Below, in pieces: positions 44,367 through 53,552 of a DNA stretch of 64,000 bases. Where the stretch lies: the NCBI RefSeq assembly GCF_000685275.1, contig NZ_ARYK01000001.1:620001-684000 (forward strand), written 5' to 3'. The notes beneath the pieces were generated by a model. The model had not been told where the DNA came from, did no database searches, and was given only the letters and a program-made list of their open reading frames with translations. Source of the DNA: Hyphomonas johnsonii MHS-2. GTDB lineage: Bacteria > Pseudomonadota > Alphaproteobacteria > Caulobacterales > Hyphomonadaceae. The position numbers were made by a program, and so were the translations under genes. The first letter of the stretch is position 1, and every line of letters begins with the position of its first letter.

Positions 44367-46739
44367 TCAGATGACCTTGCCGGGCGAGAGGTGGCTGGCC
44401 GCCGAGACGATGGCGTCGGCATCAATCTGGAAGTGGCGATAGAGGTCGCCAATCGTGCCGGTCTGGCCGAAATGTTCGACGCCGAGCGGTGTGGTGGCGT
44501 GGCCCCTGACGCCGCCGATCCAGGCCAGCGTGGCGGGATGGCCGTCAGTAACGGTGATCAGCGTGCAGTCGCGGGGGACCTGCTCCATGAGCCGTTCGAT
44601 CTGGCTCTTGGCGCCCTTGTTTCCGCGGGCGCGGGCCCGCCGGGCGGCGTTCCAGCCGGAATTCAGGCGGTCTGCCGAGGTGACGGCTAGGACGCCGATG
44701 TCGCGCCGGTTGTTGCCGATGCGGCCAGCGGCCTTGATTGCCTCGGGCGCAACGCAGCCCTGGTAGGCGATCACGATCTCGCAGTTCGGGCCGGGCTTGC
44801 GCAACCAGTAACCGCCGTCGATGACCCCCTGGTGGAAGGTTGCGTCGTCGCGGGCGGACCAGCGAACCTGTTCGAGTGGGCGGGTGGTCAGGCGGAGATA
44901 GACCGAGCCGCCGGTCTCGTCGCGCAGCCATGTGCGTTCATCCGGGTCGCCGTCACCATCGCGCTGCAGGTAGTCGAAGGACCAGTCCATGATGATCGAG
45001 AGTTCGTCGAGGAAGGCCGGTTCGAACGAGACGAGCCCGTCCTGGCTCATGCCGATGAGCTGGGCACCGATCGACTGGTGGGCGCCGCCCTCCGGAGCAA
45101 GGGTCACGCCTGACGGGGTGCCGACGATGATGAAGCGGGCATCCTGGTAGCAGGCATAGTTCAGGGCATCGAGACCGCGCGCGACGAAGGGGTCATAAAC
45201 GGTGCCGATGGGGATCAGGCGTTCGCCGAACAGGGAATGGGACAGGCCCGCCGCGCCGAGCAGCAGGAAGAGGTTCATCTCGGCGATGCCGAGTTCGATA
45301 TGCTGGCCGGTTGGCGAGAATTGCCACTTCTGCGTCGAGGGGATCTGCTGGTCGCGGAAGGTGTCTCCTCTCACTTCGCGGGCGAACAGGCTGCGCCGGT
45401 TCACCCAGGGACCGAGATTGGTCGAGACCGTGACGTCCGGCGAGGTGGTGACGATACGGTCGGCGAGTTCAGATTTCGACTTGGCAAGCGCGTCGAGGAT
45501 CTTGCCGAAGCCGGCCTGCGTGGACTGGACATCGTCGTCGAGGAAGATGGGGCCGGGGCTGGCGACGGGCGGGGCAGAGAAGCGGCGCGGGCCAGCGGCG
45601 AAGAAGGGGTTGGCGCGCAGGAAGGTGTTCAGCGCGTCCGGGTCCGGCACGTTGGCCATGGGGTCCCATTCCTGGCCCTGGGTGATGCCCATCCTTGTCT
45701 GGAAATCAGCCATCTGGGCCTTGTTCATCAGGCCGGCATGGTTGTCCTTGTGGCCGGCGAGCGGCGTGCCCCAGCCCTTGATCGTGTAGGCGAGGAAGAC
45801 CGTGGGCGTGTCGTCCGTGACCGAATCGAACGCGTCGCACAGGGACTGGACGCACTGGCCGCCGAGATTGTTCATGAGTGCGGCGAGGGCGTCGTCGCTG
45901 CGCCGGTCGAGCAGGGCCGTGGCGTCGCCCTGGTCGCCGATATCGTTCATCAGGCGGGCGCGCCATGCGGCACCGCCCTTGTAGGTGAGGGCGGAATAAT
46001 CTGCATTGGGGCAGGACTGGATCCAGGCCTTCAGCGTTTCGCCGCCGGGTTCCTCGAATGCGGCTCGCTGCAGGGCGCCGTGGCGCAGGACGACCGTGCG
46101 CCAGCCGAACGCCTGGAAGATGGCCTCAACCCGTTCCCACAGGCCTTCATGGACGACGCCGTCCAGGCTCTGGCGGTTGTAGTCGATTACCCACCACGTG
46201 TTGCGCAGGTCGTGTTTCCAGCCTTCCTGCAGGCATTCGTAGACATTGCCCTCGTCGAGTTCGGCATCGCCCACCAGCGCGATCATGCGGCCGAGCGGGC
46301 GGTCGGCCGCCCATGGCTTGCCGGCGAGATAATCCTGCACGATCGAGGCGAAGGCGGTTTCGGCGACCCCGAGACCGACCGAGCCGGTGGAGAAGTCGAC
46401 GTCGTCAATATCCTTGGTACGGCTGGGATAGGACTGCGCGCCGCCATAACCGCGGAAGTTCTGGAGCTTTTCGAGCGTCTGGTTGCCCATCAGGTATTGC
46501 ATGGCGTGGAAGACGGGCGAGGCGTGCGGTTTCACGGCGACGCGGTCTTCCGGGCGCAGCGTGTGGAAATAGAGCGCGGTCATGATCGAGACCATCGAAG
46601 CACAGGAGGCCTGGTGGCCGCCGACCTTCACGTCGTCATCACGCTTGTCGCGCAGGTGGTTGGCGTTGTGGATCGTCCAGGCCGAGAGCCAGAGCAGGCG
46701 CTGCTCGAGCGTTTTGAGATGGTCGAGCGAAGTCGGCAT
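44367..46739 (-). CDS. AceE/transketolase-like thiamine diphosphate enzyme
   Basis: The 790-residue protein is related to homodimeric pyruvate dehydrogenase E1 (AceE) and MdeB. The thiamine-diphosphate motif runs from GDAELDEG to VIDYNRQSLDG (about 156-195). The pyrimidine-binding half has IELGIAEMNLFLLLGAAG, and the C-terminal domain has TVTDGHPATLAWIGG. It is shorter than E. coli AceE (about 887 residues). No E2 or E3 genes are nearby. It could be a 2-oxoacid dehydrogenase E1 or a transketolase-like enzyme; substrate cannot be told. The LysR gene lies upstream on the same strand. Confidence 0.85.
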   Translation of the reverse strand: MPTSLDHLKTLEQRLLWLSAWTIHNANHLRDKRDDDVKVGGHQASCASMVSIMTALYFHTLRPEDRVAVKPHASPVFHAMQYLMGNQTLEKLQNFRGYGGAQSYPSRTKDIDDVDFSTGSVGLGVAETAFASIVQDYLAGKPWAADRPLGRMIALVGDAELDEGNVYECLQEGWKHDLRNTWWVIDYNRQSLDGVVHEGLWERVEAIFQAFGWRTVVLRHGALQRAAFEEPGGETLKAWIQSCPNADYSALTYKGGAAWRARLMNDIGDQGDATALLDRRSDDALAALMNNLGGQCVQSLCDAFDSVTDDTPTVFLAYTIKGWGTPLAGHKDNHAGLMNKAQMADFQTRMGITQGQEWDPMANVPDPDALNTFLRANPFFAAGPRRFSAPPVASPGPIFLDDDVQSTQAGFGKILDALAKSKSELADRIVTTSPDVTVSTNLGPWVNRRSLFAREVRGDTFRDQQIPSTQKWQFSPTGQHIELGIAEMNLFLLLGAAGLSHSLFGERLIPIGTVYDPFVARGLDALNYACYQDARFIIVGTPSGVTLAPEGGAHQSIGAQLIGMSQDGLVSFEPAFLDELSIIMDWSFDYLQRDGDGDPDERTWLRDETGGSVYLRLTTRPLEQVRWSARDDATFHQGVIDGGYWLRKPGPNCEIVIAYQGCVAPEAIKAAGRIGNNRRDIGVLAVTSADRLNSGWNAARRARARGNKGAKSQIERLMEQVPRDCTLITVTDGHPATLAWIGGVRGHATTPLGVEHFGQTGTIGDLYRHFQIDADAIVSAASHLSPGKVI

Positions 46740-46862
46740 GTGGATTCGGTCCTTTTGCGAACGGGTAGTGACCAGCCTTAGCGGGAAAAATTGCCGTCTG
46801 GAACACCTGAACTGGGGCGAATATTGCCACCACCTGCCGTTGGCGAGGCAGGGATCGCCGCG

Positions 46863-47804
46863 TCATGCACCTGAAGTGACGCTTCGCGGATGGACGAACC
46901 GCTGCCGGAACCAGGGGGCGGAGGAGGGGGCGAAGGCCTGTTTCAGCCAGTCGAGCACGACCTGGCCCCGCTCCAGGCGCCGCATCCTTTCGCTGTAGGT
47001 GAGCCAGAATTCGATCGGTGCGAGGCGCGGAAGGTCGAGCGGGACGAGCGCCGGGTGTGTCTCGCCGATATAGGATGGCAGCACGGCGATGCCGCCGCCC
47101 GCCACGCAATCGGCCAGCATCACGGCGGCAGAATTGGTCACGAGGGCAAACGCGACAAGCTGGCGGAGGGGGTCGGCTTCGGCGGCCCATTTTTCGGCCT
47201 GGCGCACATAGCCACCGTGGATGAGGCAGCGGTGGCGTCCAAAATCCGTCAGTGCTGTGGGCCGGCCATGCCGGTCGAGATAGGCCTCGGACGCAAAGCA
47301 GAGGTAGTGAAGGACACCGATGCGGCGCGCGATCAGGTCGCTGCGCGTGGGGCGCTCGCACTGCACGGATATGTCCGCTTCGTTATTGAGCAGGTCAGGC
47401 ACATCATCGGAAATCGTCAGCCGGACCGTGATCCGGGGGTAAAGGCGATGAAAGTCAGCGAGGCGCGGTGCGATCCAGTAGGGGCCGAGGCCGTCGCCGG
47501 TCACGATATGGATGGAGCCTTCGTCCGGCTTGTCGCTGCCTGCCACGTCGTCATGTGCGGCGGAGACGATGTCGGCGATGAGATTGGCGTGCCGCAGCAG
47601 GGCGTGCCCGGCCGATGTCAGGTCTACGCCGCGCGTTGAGCGCAGGATCAATTCGGTGCGGAAGGCGTGTTCGAGTTCACTGATGCGGCGGCTGATGGTC
47701 GGCACGGAACCGCCCATCTGTTCAGCCGCGGCCGACATGCTGCCCAGTTCGGCAACGGCGCGGAAGATGCGTATCCTGTCCCAGTCAAACGTCTCTACGA
47801 GCAC
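46863..47804 (-). CDS. LysR-family transcriptional regulator
   Basis: The 313-residue protein has an N-terminal winged helix (FRAVAELGSMSAAAEQMGG followed by VPTISRRISELEHAF) and a C-terminal periplasmic-binding-like effector domain. I chose GTG 47804 because AAAGGGG lies seven bases upstream; the frame runs open to another GTG at 47858. It is divergent from the acetyltransferase-like pair, with about 100 bp between starts, the classic arrangement for a LysR regulator and its target. The thiamine-enzyme gene downstream is another possible target. Confidence 0.9.
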   Translation of the reverse strand: MLVETFDWDRIRIFRAVAELGSMSAAAEQMGGSVPTISRRISELEHAFRTELILRSTRGVDLTSAGHALLRHANLIADIVSAAHDDVAGSDKPDEGSIHIVTGDGLGPYWIAPRLADFHRLYPRITVRLTISDDVPDLLNNEADISVQCERPTRSDLIARRIGVLHYLCFASEAYLDRHGRPTALTDFGRHRCLIHGGYVRQAEKWAAEADPLRQLVAFALVTNSAAVMLADCVAGGGIAVLPSYIGETHPALVPLDLPRLAPIEFWLTYSERMRRLERGQVVLDWLKQAFAPSSAPWFRQRFVHPRSVTSGA

Positions 47805-47908
47805 GTCGCGTCCCCTTTCAGGGGTGAAACCCCCCGTTTCATTTCGAGGTAAAGCCACGCGGCAATGCCTGTGGCATCACTCATGTGTTCTTCTAGTGGA
47901 GAATATGC

Positions 47909-48481
47909 ATGAACACAATCGTGAATTGTAAAACCAGCGTGGTCGATCTTGATGGGGTCGCCGCGAAAGCGGCGGAACTCGGTTTCCGACGTGCCAGCTT
48001 TTCCGAACTGAAACAGGGCGTTGCCGTGGCAGAGGAGCTGATGGCGACAAAAATTGCCACGCCCGATGCCATTGCCGAAATGGACCGGATCACCGGCATG
48101 ACAGCCTGGGTGACGGGCGACCCGGTGGATGGCGTGTTCCTGTCCCTACCACTGAGCGCCCTCGGCGAATCGGCCGTGCGGAACGGAACCTATGTGCCCG
48201 GAAGCCCGGACCCGCGCCATTTGTGCGCTGTGGGTGCGCCCTGCTCGGCCTTCTATATCGGCGTGTATGCCGGCCGGACGCGCGAGGCGCGCAAGCGCGT
48301 GATGACCGCCGCCGCAGTCATGCGGGTCGACCTGTTCAGCGCCTTTCCGTGTTTTGCCCGCGGCGCGACGGAAGATGGCAGGCGGTCGATGGAAGGTCTC
48401 GGATTCCGGCCGGTCGCCGGCGGGTTGCCTGACCTCTACGTTCAGGAAGCATTGGTGCCGCGGGCGGGCGAGGCCGCATGA
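47909..48481 (+). CDS. Acetyltransferase-like hypothetical protein
   Basis: The 190-residue protein is not clearly assigned. The C-terminal half (ARKRVMTAAAVMRVDLFSAFPC, and GLGFRPVAGGLPDLYV at the end) resembles the end of GNAT acetyltransferases, but the acetyl-CoA pyrophosphate loop is not evident. It overlaps the next gene by 4 bp (ATGA), so the two are made together and may form a complex. It starts near the divergent LysR gene. Confidence 0.7.
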   Translation: MNTIVNCKTSVVDLDGVAAKAAELGFRRASFSELKQGVAVAEELMATKIATPDAIAEMDRITGMTAWVTGDPVDGVFLSLPLSALGESAVRNGTYVPGSPDPRHLCAVGAPCSAFYIGVYAGRTREARKRVMTAAAVMRVDLFSAFPCFARGATEDGRRSMEGLGFRPVAGGLPDLYVQEALVPRAGEAA

Positions 48482-49107
48482 GCGCCTATCCGGAAATTGG
48501 CGAGCAGGCGCTCTGCCGCCCGGTTCCTGATGGTGCCTTTGCACGGTATTCGGCGCGCCCTGTCCGCACGCTCGATGATTTCCAGAAAGTCGTCGCGATC
48601 CGTGCGGCTGTGTTCATGGCCGAGCAGGACTGCCCGTATGAGGAAGAGTTTGACGGCAACGACTTCTGCGCCACGCATTTCGTGGTCTTCGACGGCGACA
48701 GTCCGGTGGGAACGTTGCGGCTGCGGTGGTTTGCCGGGTTTGCGAAGCTGGAGCGGGTGGTGCTGTTGCGCGGGCAGCGGGGGCGCCCGGCCCTGCAGGT
48801 GATGCTGGCCGAAGCGTTCGAACTGGCGACGCGCAAGGGCTATCGGCGAATGATCGCGCAGATACAGGCGCGCCTGTGGCCTGTCTGGTCGCGCACGTTT
48901 CGGTGCCGGTTGACGGCGGACCGTCCGCGCTTCTGGTTTTCCGATTTCGAGTATGCCGAGATCGAAATAGACCTGCCAGAGCATCCTCGGGCACTGGCAC
49001 CGGACTCCGACCCGATGGTCATGATCCGTCCGGAAGGCGAGTGGGATGCACCCGGCGTGCTCGACGCATCCGTTGCACGGACGGACCGGCCGGACGTGGC
49101 GGCCTAG
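48478..49107 (+). CDS. GNAT-family acyl/acetyltransferase
   Basis: The 209-residue protein has a GNAT core at about 25-150. It contains VVAIRAAVFMAEQDCPYEEEFDGND, a beta strand pair (THFVVFDGDSPVGTLRLRWF), and motif A with the acyl-CoA loop VVLLRGQRGRPALQ. The layout also recalls acyl-homoserine-lactone synthase-like GNATs, but no signal-synthase hallmark is certain. Substrate unknown. It ends 3 bp from the convergent GH15 gene. Confidence 0.82.
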   Translation: MSAYPEIGEQALCRPVPDGAFARYSARPVRTLDDFQKVVAIRAAVFMAEQDCPYEEEFDGNDFCATHFVVFDGDSPVGTLRLRWFAGFAKLERVVLLRGQRGRPALQVMLAEAFELATRKGYRRMIAQIQARLWPVWSRTFRCRLTADRPRFWFSDFEYAEIEIDLPEHPRALAPDSDPMVMIRPEGEWDAPGVLDASVARTDRPDVAA

Positions 49108-49110
49108 GCG

Positions 49111-50880
49111 TCAGATCACCGAGGTCCACGGCTTGCTGAGCAAGGCCGCCGAATTGATGATGCCCACCATGCAATAGGTCTGCGGGAAGTTGCCCCAGAG
49201 TTCGCCGGTCGCGGGATCGACGTCTTCGGACAGCAGGCCGACATGGTTGCGGGTGGCCAGGACCGACTCGAACATTTCGCGGGCTTCATCGGCCCGGCCG
49301 ATCCGGTAGAGGGCGTCGATGTGCCAGAAGGTGCAGGCCGTGAAAGCCGTCTTCGGCCGGCCAAAATCGTCTGCCGTCTTGTAGCGATAGACATGGTTGC
49401 CTTCGCGCAGGGTTGAATCGATCGCCTCGACGGTGGCGATATAGCGCGGGTCGGTCGCGGCCAGGAAGCCGATCTCGGCCATCAGCAGGACGGACGCATC
49501 AAGGGCCGTGCCGCCGAAGGTGGCGGTGAAGGCCTTGACGTCAGGGTTCCATGCCTTGTCCAGGACCGTCTTGTGGATGATGGCGGCGCGCTCTGCCCAA
49601 TAGACTTGCCGGTCGCCCAGGCCGAGCTGCGCGGCGATCCTGGACAGGCGGTCGCAAGCGGCCCAGCACATGATCGCCGAGGACGTGTGCACGTCGGCAA
49701 TCGTGCGGAATTCCCAGATGCCTGCGTCGGGCGTGTCGTGCACCGCAAAGGCGCGCTCGCCAACCGGTTCGAGCTGGCGGAATTCCGGCACGCCGGGCGG
49801 CGAAAGGAGGCGACGGTCGAAAAAGGACTGTGCAACGCCCAGGACAACCTGCCCGTAAACGTCGTGCTGGATATGTTCGGCGGCCTGATTGCCACGCCGG
49901 ACCGGCCCCGTGTCCCGGAAACCGGGCAGGTTGGGGGCCAGTTCTTCCGTCAGGACGGATTCGAGGCCGATGCCGTAGACCGGCTGGATATGGCCGCCTT
50001 TCGACTGGGTGACGATATTGCGAACCCAGCGCATGTAATGTTCCAGCGTGCCCATTGCCGAAAGGCGATTGAGGGCTGAAACGGAGAAATAGGCGTCGCG
50101 GATCCAGCAGAACCTGTAGTCCCAATTGCGCTCGGATCCCTCATGTTCGGGGATGGATGTGGTGAGAGCGGCCACGATACCGCCGGTCTCTTCGAACACG
50201 CAGAGTTTCAGCGTGATGGCGGCGCGGATGACCTCGTCCTGCCATTCGAACGGCACGGCGAGGCTGCGTGACCACTTCATCCAGTACTGCCGGGTGCGTT
50301 CTTCCCAGTCGAGCGTGATCACGTCGACCGTGTCGGAGAGGGATTCGTCAGCTCCCAGAATGAAGGACACGTCCTGTTCGAGAATGAAGCTGGTGCCGGA
50401 CATGACGTAGGACACTGGTGCGTCCGTGGTCACTCGGAAGGCAATTTCGCCATCGGTGAACCGGATATGGTTCACGCCGCGCACCGCCGCCAGCTTGCGG
50501 CCGCCCCAGTCGGTTTCAGGGGTCAGGGTGATGCGGATGCGCGGCGCGCCGGCCACGACATGGAACCGGCGCACGATCGTGGCGGGGCGGTAGACGCGGC
50601 CGCGCTGCTCGAACCGGGGCGCGAAATCGATGATGTCCATCACGGCGCCGTCCTCGGATTCAAGGCGTGTGCGGAGGATCGAAGTGTTTGTATCATAGGA
50701 TTGAGAGCGAGACTTCAGGTCGTCCATCCAGACGTCGAATCGGCCACCGCCGCCGAGCAGGTGGTTGAAAACGGGCTCGCCATCGAAACGCGGCAGGCAA
50801 AGCCACTGATAGTCCCCGCCAGAATTGATGATCCCGGCAATCGTGCCGTTACCGATGATGCCAAGGTCAAGTCCGTTCAT
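49111..50880 (-). CDS. GH15 glycosidase (glucoamylase/trehalase-like)
   Basis: The 589-residue cytosolic glycoside hydrolase family 15 protein has no signal peptide. It carries the N-terminal beta-sandwich (LGIIGNGTIAGIINSGGDYQWLCLPRFD) and the hallmark RNWDYRFCWIRD at about 251-262 in the (alpha/alpha)6 barrel. The C-terminal end has LLSEDVDPATGELWGNFPQ. Proteins of this type next to otsA/otsB are often trehalose-cleaving or glucan-trimming enzymes. It overlaps otsB by 4 bp and is the last gene of the trehalose operon. Confidence 0.92.
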   Translation of the reverse strand: MNGLDLGIIGNGTIAGIINSGGDYQWLCLPRFDGEPVFNHLLGGGGRFDVWMDDLKSRSQSYDTNTSILRTRLESEDGAVMDIIDFAPRFEQRGRVYRPATIVRRFHVVAGAPRIRITLTPETDWGGRKLAAVRGVNHIRFTDGEIAFRVTTDAPVSYVMSGTSFILEQDVSFILGADESLSDTVDVITLDWEERTRQYWMKWSRSLAVPFEWQDEVIRAAITLKLCVFEETGGIVAALTTSIPEHEGSERNWDYRFCWIRDAYFSVSALNRLSAMGTLEHYMRWVRNIVTQSKGGHIQPVYGIGLESVLTEELAPNLPGFRDTGPVRRGNQAAEHIQHDVYGQVVLGVAQSFFDRRLLSPPGVPEFRQLEPVGERAFAVHDTPDAGIWEFRTIADVHTSSAIMCWAACDRLSRIAAQLGLGDRQVYWAERAAIIHKTVLDKAWNPDVKAFTATFGGTALDASVLLMAEIGFLAATDPRYIATVEAIDSTLREGNHVYRYKTADDFGRPKTAFTACTFWHIDALYRIGRADEAREMFESVLATRNHVGLLSEDVDPATGELWGNFPQTYCMVGIINSAALLSKPWTSVI

Positions 50881-51608
50881 TTTGCTGCAAACTCCCTGAG
50901 CAGGCGGTGCACATCCTCGATGGATGCCAGGCGCTGGTCGGCAGCAGTGGGCCCGGCCCCGACCTTCACCGCAATTCCGCCGGCGGCGTGTGACGCGATG
51001 AACGCATCCTCGTCCGTCGTGTCATCTCCGATCATCACGGGCCTGCGCCCCGCGAAAGGCGCCATCTTCATCGCGCGCAAGAGGCACGCACCCTTGTTCG
51101 CCGTCGCCGGCTTGGCTTCGAAGACCATCTTGCCGTGCTGGAGTCCATAGGTTGCGAAAGGTGCAAGCGCCGATCGTAACGCGGTGCCCAAAGCCTGGGC
51201 ACAATCGGGTGCGGCCCGGTAATGGATGGCCAGTACGAGCCCTTTGGGTTCGACCCTGACACCGGGATAGCGGCGTGCGATGGCGAGCACGGCGTCTTCG
51301 AGACCTGGCGGCGGGGTGCCGATGAACGGCTGGGGCGCTTCGCCCGGCGCGGCCCCGCGCAGCCCGTGATTGCCGAACCGCCAGACACCATCCGGCACAC
51401 GCTGCGCCAGATCATCAAGGTCGCGGCCCGAAAGAATGGCCAATGCCCCTCCCAGCCTTTCCGCGCAGGCGACGACAAGGTCGGATATCAGTGCAGAGAT
51501 ATGCACCGTATCCGCATTGTCCTGCAGGGCGGCGAGCGTTCCATCAAAATCAAGGAACAGGGCATCGCCCTCCCGGAGGGCAGGAACGGCGGCGTGCTCA
51601 GGAAGCAT
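50877..51608 (-). CDS. otsB: Trehalose-6-phosphate phosphatase
   Basis: The 243-residue HAD-superfamily phosphatase carries the nucleophile motif DFDGTLA near residue 20 and the motif IGDDTTDEDAF near 195. It removes phosphate from trehalose-6-phosphate, the second step of trehalose synthesis. It lies 8 bp after otsA and overlaps the GH15 gene by 4 bp. Confidence 0.95.
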   Translation of the reverse strand: MLPEHAAVPALREGDALFLDFDGTLAALQDNADTVHISALISDLVVACAERLGGALAILSGRDLDDLAQRVPDGVWRFGNHGLRGAAPGEAPQPFIGTPPPGLEDAVLAIARRYPGVRVEPKGLVLAIHYRAAPDCAQALGTALRSALAPFATYGLQHGKMVFEAKPATANKGACLLRAMKMAPFAGRRPVMIGDDTTDEDAFIASHAAGGIAVKVGAGPTAADQRLASIEDVHRLLREFAAK

Positions 51609-51616
51609 GGGCCCCC

Positions 51617-53017
51617 CTAATCTTGCGATACCTGCATGTCAAACGCAGCGAGGAACCGCTCGCGCCACCAGTTGATGTCTTCGGTGCATATGCCCTTGTA
51701 CAGGGCCTGCCAGCGTCGCTGGCGCTCTTCCAGCGGCATGGCCAGGGCGGCGTGCACTGCGTCTGCGACGGACTCGGTGTCGTGCGGGTTGATGATCAGG
51801 GCTTCAGGCATCTGGTCGGCCGCGCCGGCAAACTGGGAGAGCACGAGGACCCCTGGATTGGCCGGATCCTGGGCGGCGACATATTCCTTCGCGACCAGGT
51901 TCATGCCGTCCTGCAAGGGTGTGACGAGGCCAACCCGGGCAAGCCGGTAGAGCCCGGCCAATTCTTCGCGGTCGTAGCCACGCGCGAGGTAGCGGATCGG
52001 TATCCAGTCGAGATCGCCATAGTCGCCATTGATGCGCCCGCAGAGCTCGTCGAGTTGCTGGCGCAGCAGGACGTATTCCTCCACCACCGAACGGGACGGC
52101 GGCGCGATCTGGGTGAACGAGATATTGCCATGCAGTTCGGGATACTTGTCGAACAGGGTCGCCATCGCCTCGAAGCGTTGCGGCAGGCCCTTCGAATAAT
52201 CCATCCTGTCCACACCGATGATCAGGTCGCGACTGCCGAGGAAGCGCTCGAGCCGGTGCGACGCCTGAACCGCAGGGGCGCTGGTTGCGGCAGCGCTGAA
52301 GCCGCCGGCGTCGATCCCGATCGGGCAGTGACGCAGCACAAGAACATGATCGCCAATCCGGAGGCGATCACTGTCGATCCGTTCGGCGCCCATTTCTTCC
52401 TGCAGGTACCGGGCGAGGTTGGCGACGTCATGCCTGCTCTGGAGTCCGACGACGTCATAGGCGCACAGGCCTGCGGCAAGATCGAGGTGGTTGGGAATCG
52501 ACCGGAACACTTCAGGCGCCGGGAACGGAACGTGCAGGAAAAAGCCGCACTGGCCACGCCACCCGTCTTCCTTCATGTATTTGGCGAGCAGGAGGAAATG
52601 ATAGTCCTGGACCCAGACCAGGTCGTCTTCGTGCGCGTGTTCGGCAACCAGGGCGGCAAAACGCCGGTTGATGACGCTGTAGGCGGTGAAATAGTCACTG
52701 TCGAAGACCGCAAGGTCCAAGCGGTTGTGCATGACAGGCCAGAGGACGCTGTTGGCGTAGCCGAGATAGAAGCCGTCATAGTCAGCTTTCGACATGTCGG
52801 CGAGCGCGAACGAAATCCCGTCCTCTTCGACGACCTGCGACCGGCGCCGCGGCACATCGTAGATCTTGCCGCTCCATCCTATCCACAGGCCGTTCGAGGC
52901 TGAGAGCGTGTCCCACAGGGCGACGGCGAGCCCACCGGCCCGCGTCTGGCTGCCGAACGCGGTTCGGTTGGAAACAACGACAAGGCGTGACGATGATGAT
53001 GACAAGTCTTCAGGCAT
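51617..53017 (-). CDS. otsA: Trehalose-6-phosphate synthase
   Basis: The 466-residue GT20 glycosyltransferase joins UDP-glucose and glucose-6-phosphate. Family motifs are present: RLVVVSNR at the start, VWVQDYHF, HVPFPAPEVFR, IGVDRMDYSKGLPQRF and TPLQDGMNLVAKEYVA. ATG 53017 has AGGGAG seven bases upstream; the open extension upstream lacks homology. It leads the otsA-otsB-GH15 operon, which would make a stress protectant and possibly recycle it. Confidence 0.96.
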   Translation of the reverse strand: MPEDLSSSSSRLVVVSNRTAFGSQTRAGGLAVALWDTLSASNGLWIGWSGKIYDVPRRRSQVVEEDGISFALADMSKADYDGFYLGYANSVLWPVMHNRLDLAVFDSDYFTAYSVINRRFAALVAEHAHEDDLVWVQDYHFLLLAKYMKEDGWRGQCGFFLHVPFPAPEVFRSIPNHLDLAAGLCAYDVVGLQSRHDVANLARYLQEEMGAERIDSDRLRIGDHVLVLRHCPIGIDAGGFSAAATSAPAVQASHRLERFLGSRDLIIGVDRMDYSKGLPQRFEAMATLFDKYPELHGNISFTQIAPPSRSVVEEYVLLRQQLDELCGRINGDYGDLDWIPIRYLARGYDREELAGLYRLARVGLVTPLQDGMNLVAKEYVAAQDPANPGVLVLSQFAGAADQMPEALIINPHDTESVADAVHAALAMPLEERQRRWQALYKGICTEDINWWRERFLAAFDMQVSQD

Positions 53018-53199
53018 GTTTGCTCCCTGGACCATACACCTAATGGGCCGCCCGGGTTCCCGAAACGCGTGCCACAAAGCAAATCCGTATTGTCGGTGCC
53101 TGCACGGTTTCTGGGCGCTAATGGCTGCGAATGGGATGAACCACGGCGCAGCCGGCGCTGCCGCATAGGCGAAGCTGGCAAGCATCCGTTCTGACGAAA

Positions 53200-53274
53200 T
53201 GGTGCCCGGGGGCGGAATCGAACCACCGACACGCGGATTTTCAATCCGCTGCTCTACCCCTGAGCTACCCGGGC
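53200..53274 (-). tRNA. tRNA-Phe (GAA)
   Basis: The 75-nt gene folds as a cloverleaf: acceptor GCCCGGG/CCCGGGC, anticodon stem GCGGA/TCCGC with loop TTGAAAA (anticodon GAA), T arm GGTGG-TTCGATT-CCGCC, and an encoded CCA end. It lies 56 bp downstream of yacG on the same strand, a linkage seen in many alphaproteobacteria. Confidence 0.97.
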
Positions 53275-53330
53275 AGGCCAGCAGGGAAGGCGGTATCTAA
53301 CGAAGGCAGGAGGGCTTGTCCATGCCGTTT

Positions 53331-53552
53331 TCAGTCTTCGTCTGCGTTGTCTTCCGATTGCTCCGCCGCCAAAGCAGGGTCGGCCGGATCGACCGGCTGG
53401 CCCGGTATGGCGTAGCCGCCCTTGAGCCACTGGTTGAGGTCAACGTCGGCGCATCGCTTGGAACAGAAGGGCCGGTATTCGGCAACAATCGGTTTCTTCC
53501 CGCACTGGGCGCATTTCGGCCCCCGTTTTTCCGGCGAAATTGGCTTGCTCAT
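53331..53552 (-). CDS. yacG: DNA gyrase inhibitor YacG
   Basis: The 73-residue zinc protein has the four-cysteine site CAQC and CSKRC (KCAQCGKKPIVAEYRPFCS) followed by DLNQWLKGGYAIPG, the conserved YacG core, and an acidic tail. In E. coli YacG binds GyrB and blocks gyrase. It overlaps the RNase G-like gene by 4 bp. Confidence 0.94.
   Translation of the reverse strand: MSKPISPEKRGPKCAQCGKKPIVAEYRPFCSKRCADVDLNQWLKGGYAIPGQPVDPADPALAAEQSEDNADED

Noticed and set aside
53036-53060. GGAAC upstream of otsA as an EcfG general-stress promoter
   Set aside because: The -35-like GGAAC is present, but the matching -10 at 16-17 bp spacing (GTGT or TGTA) is a poor fit to CGTT, so I could not support it.
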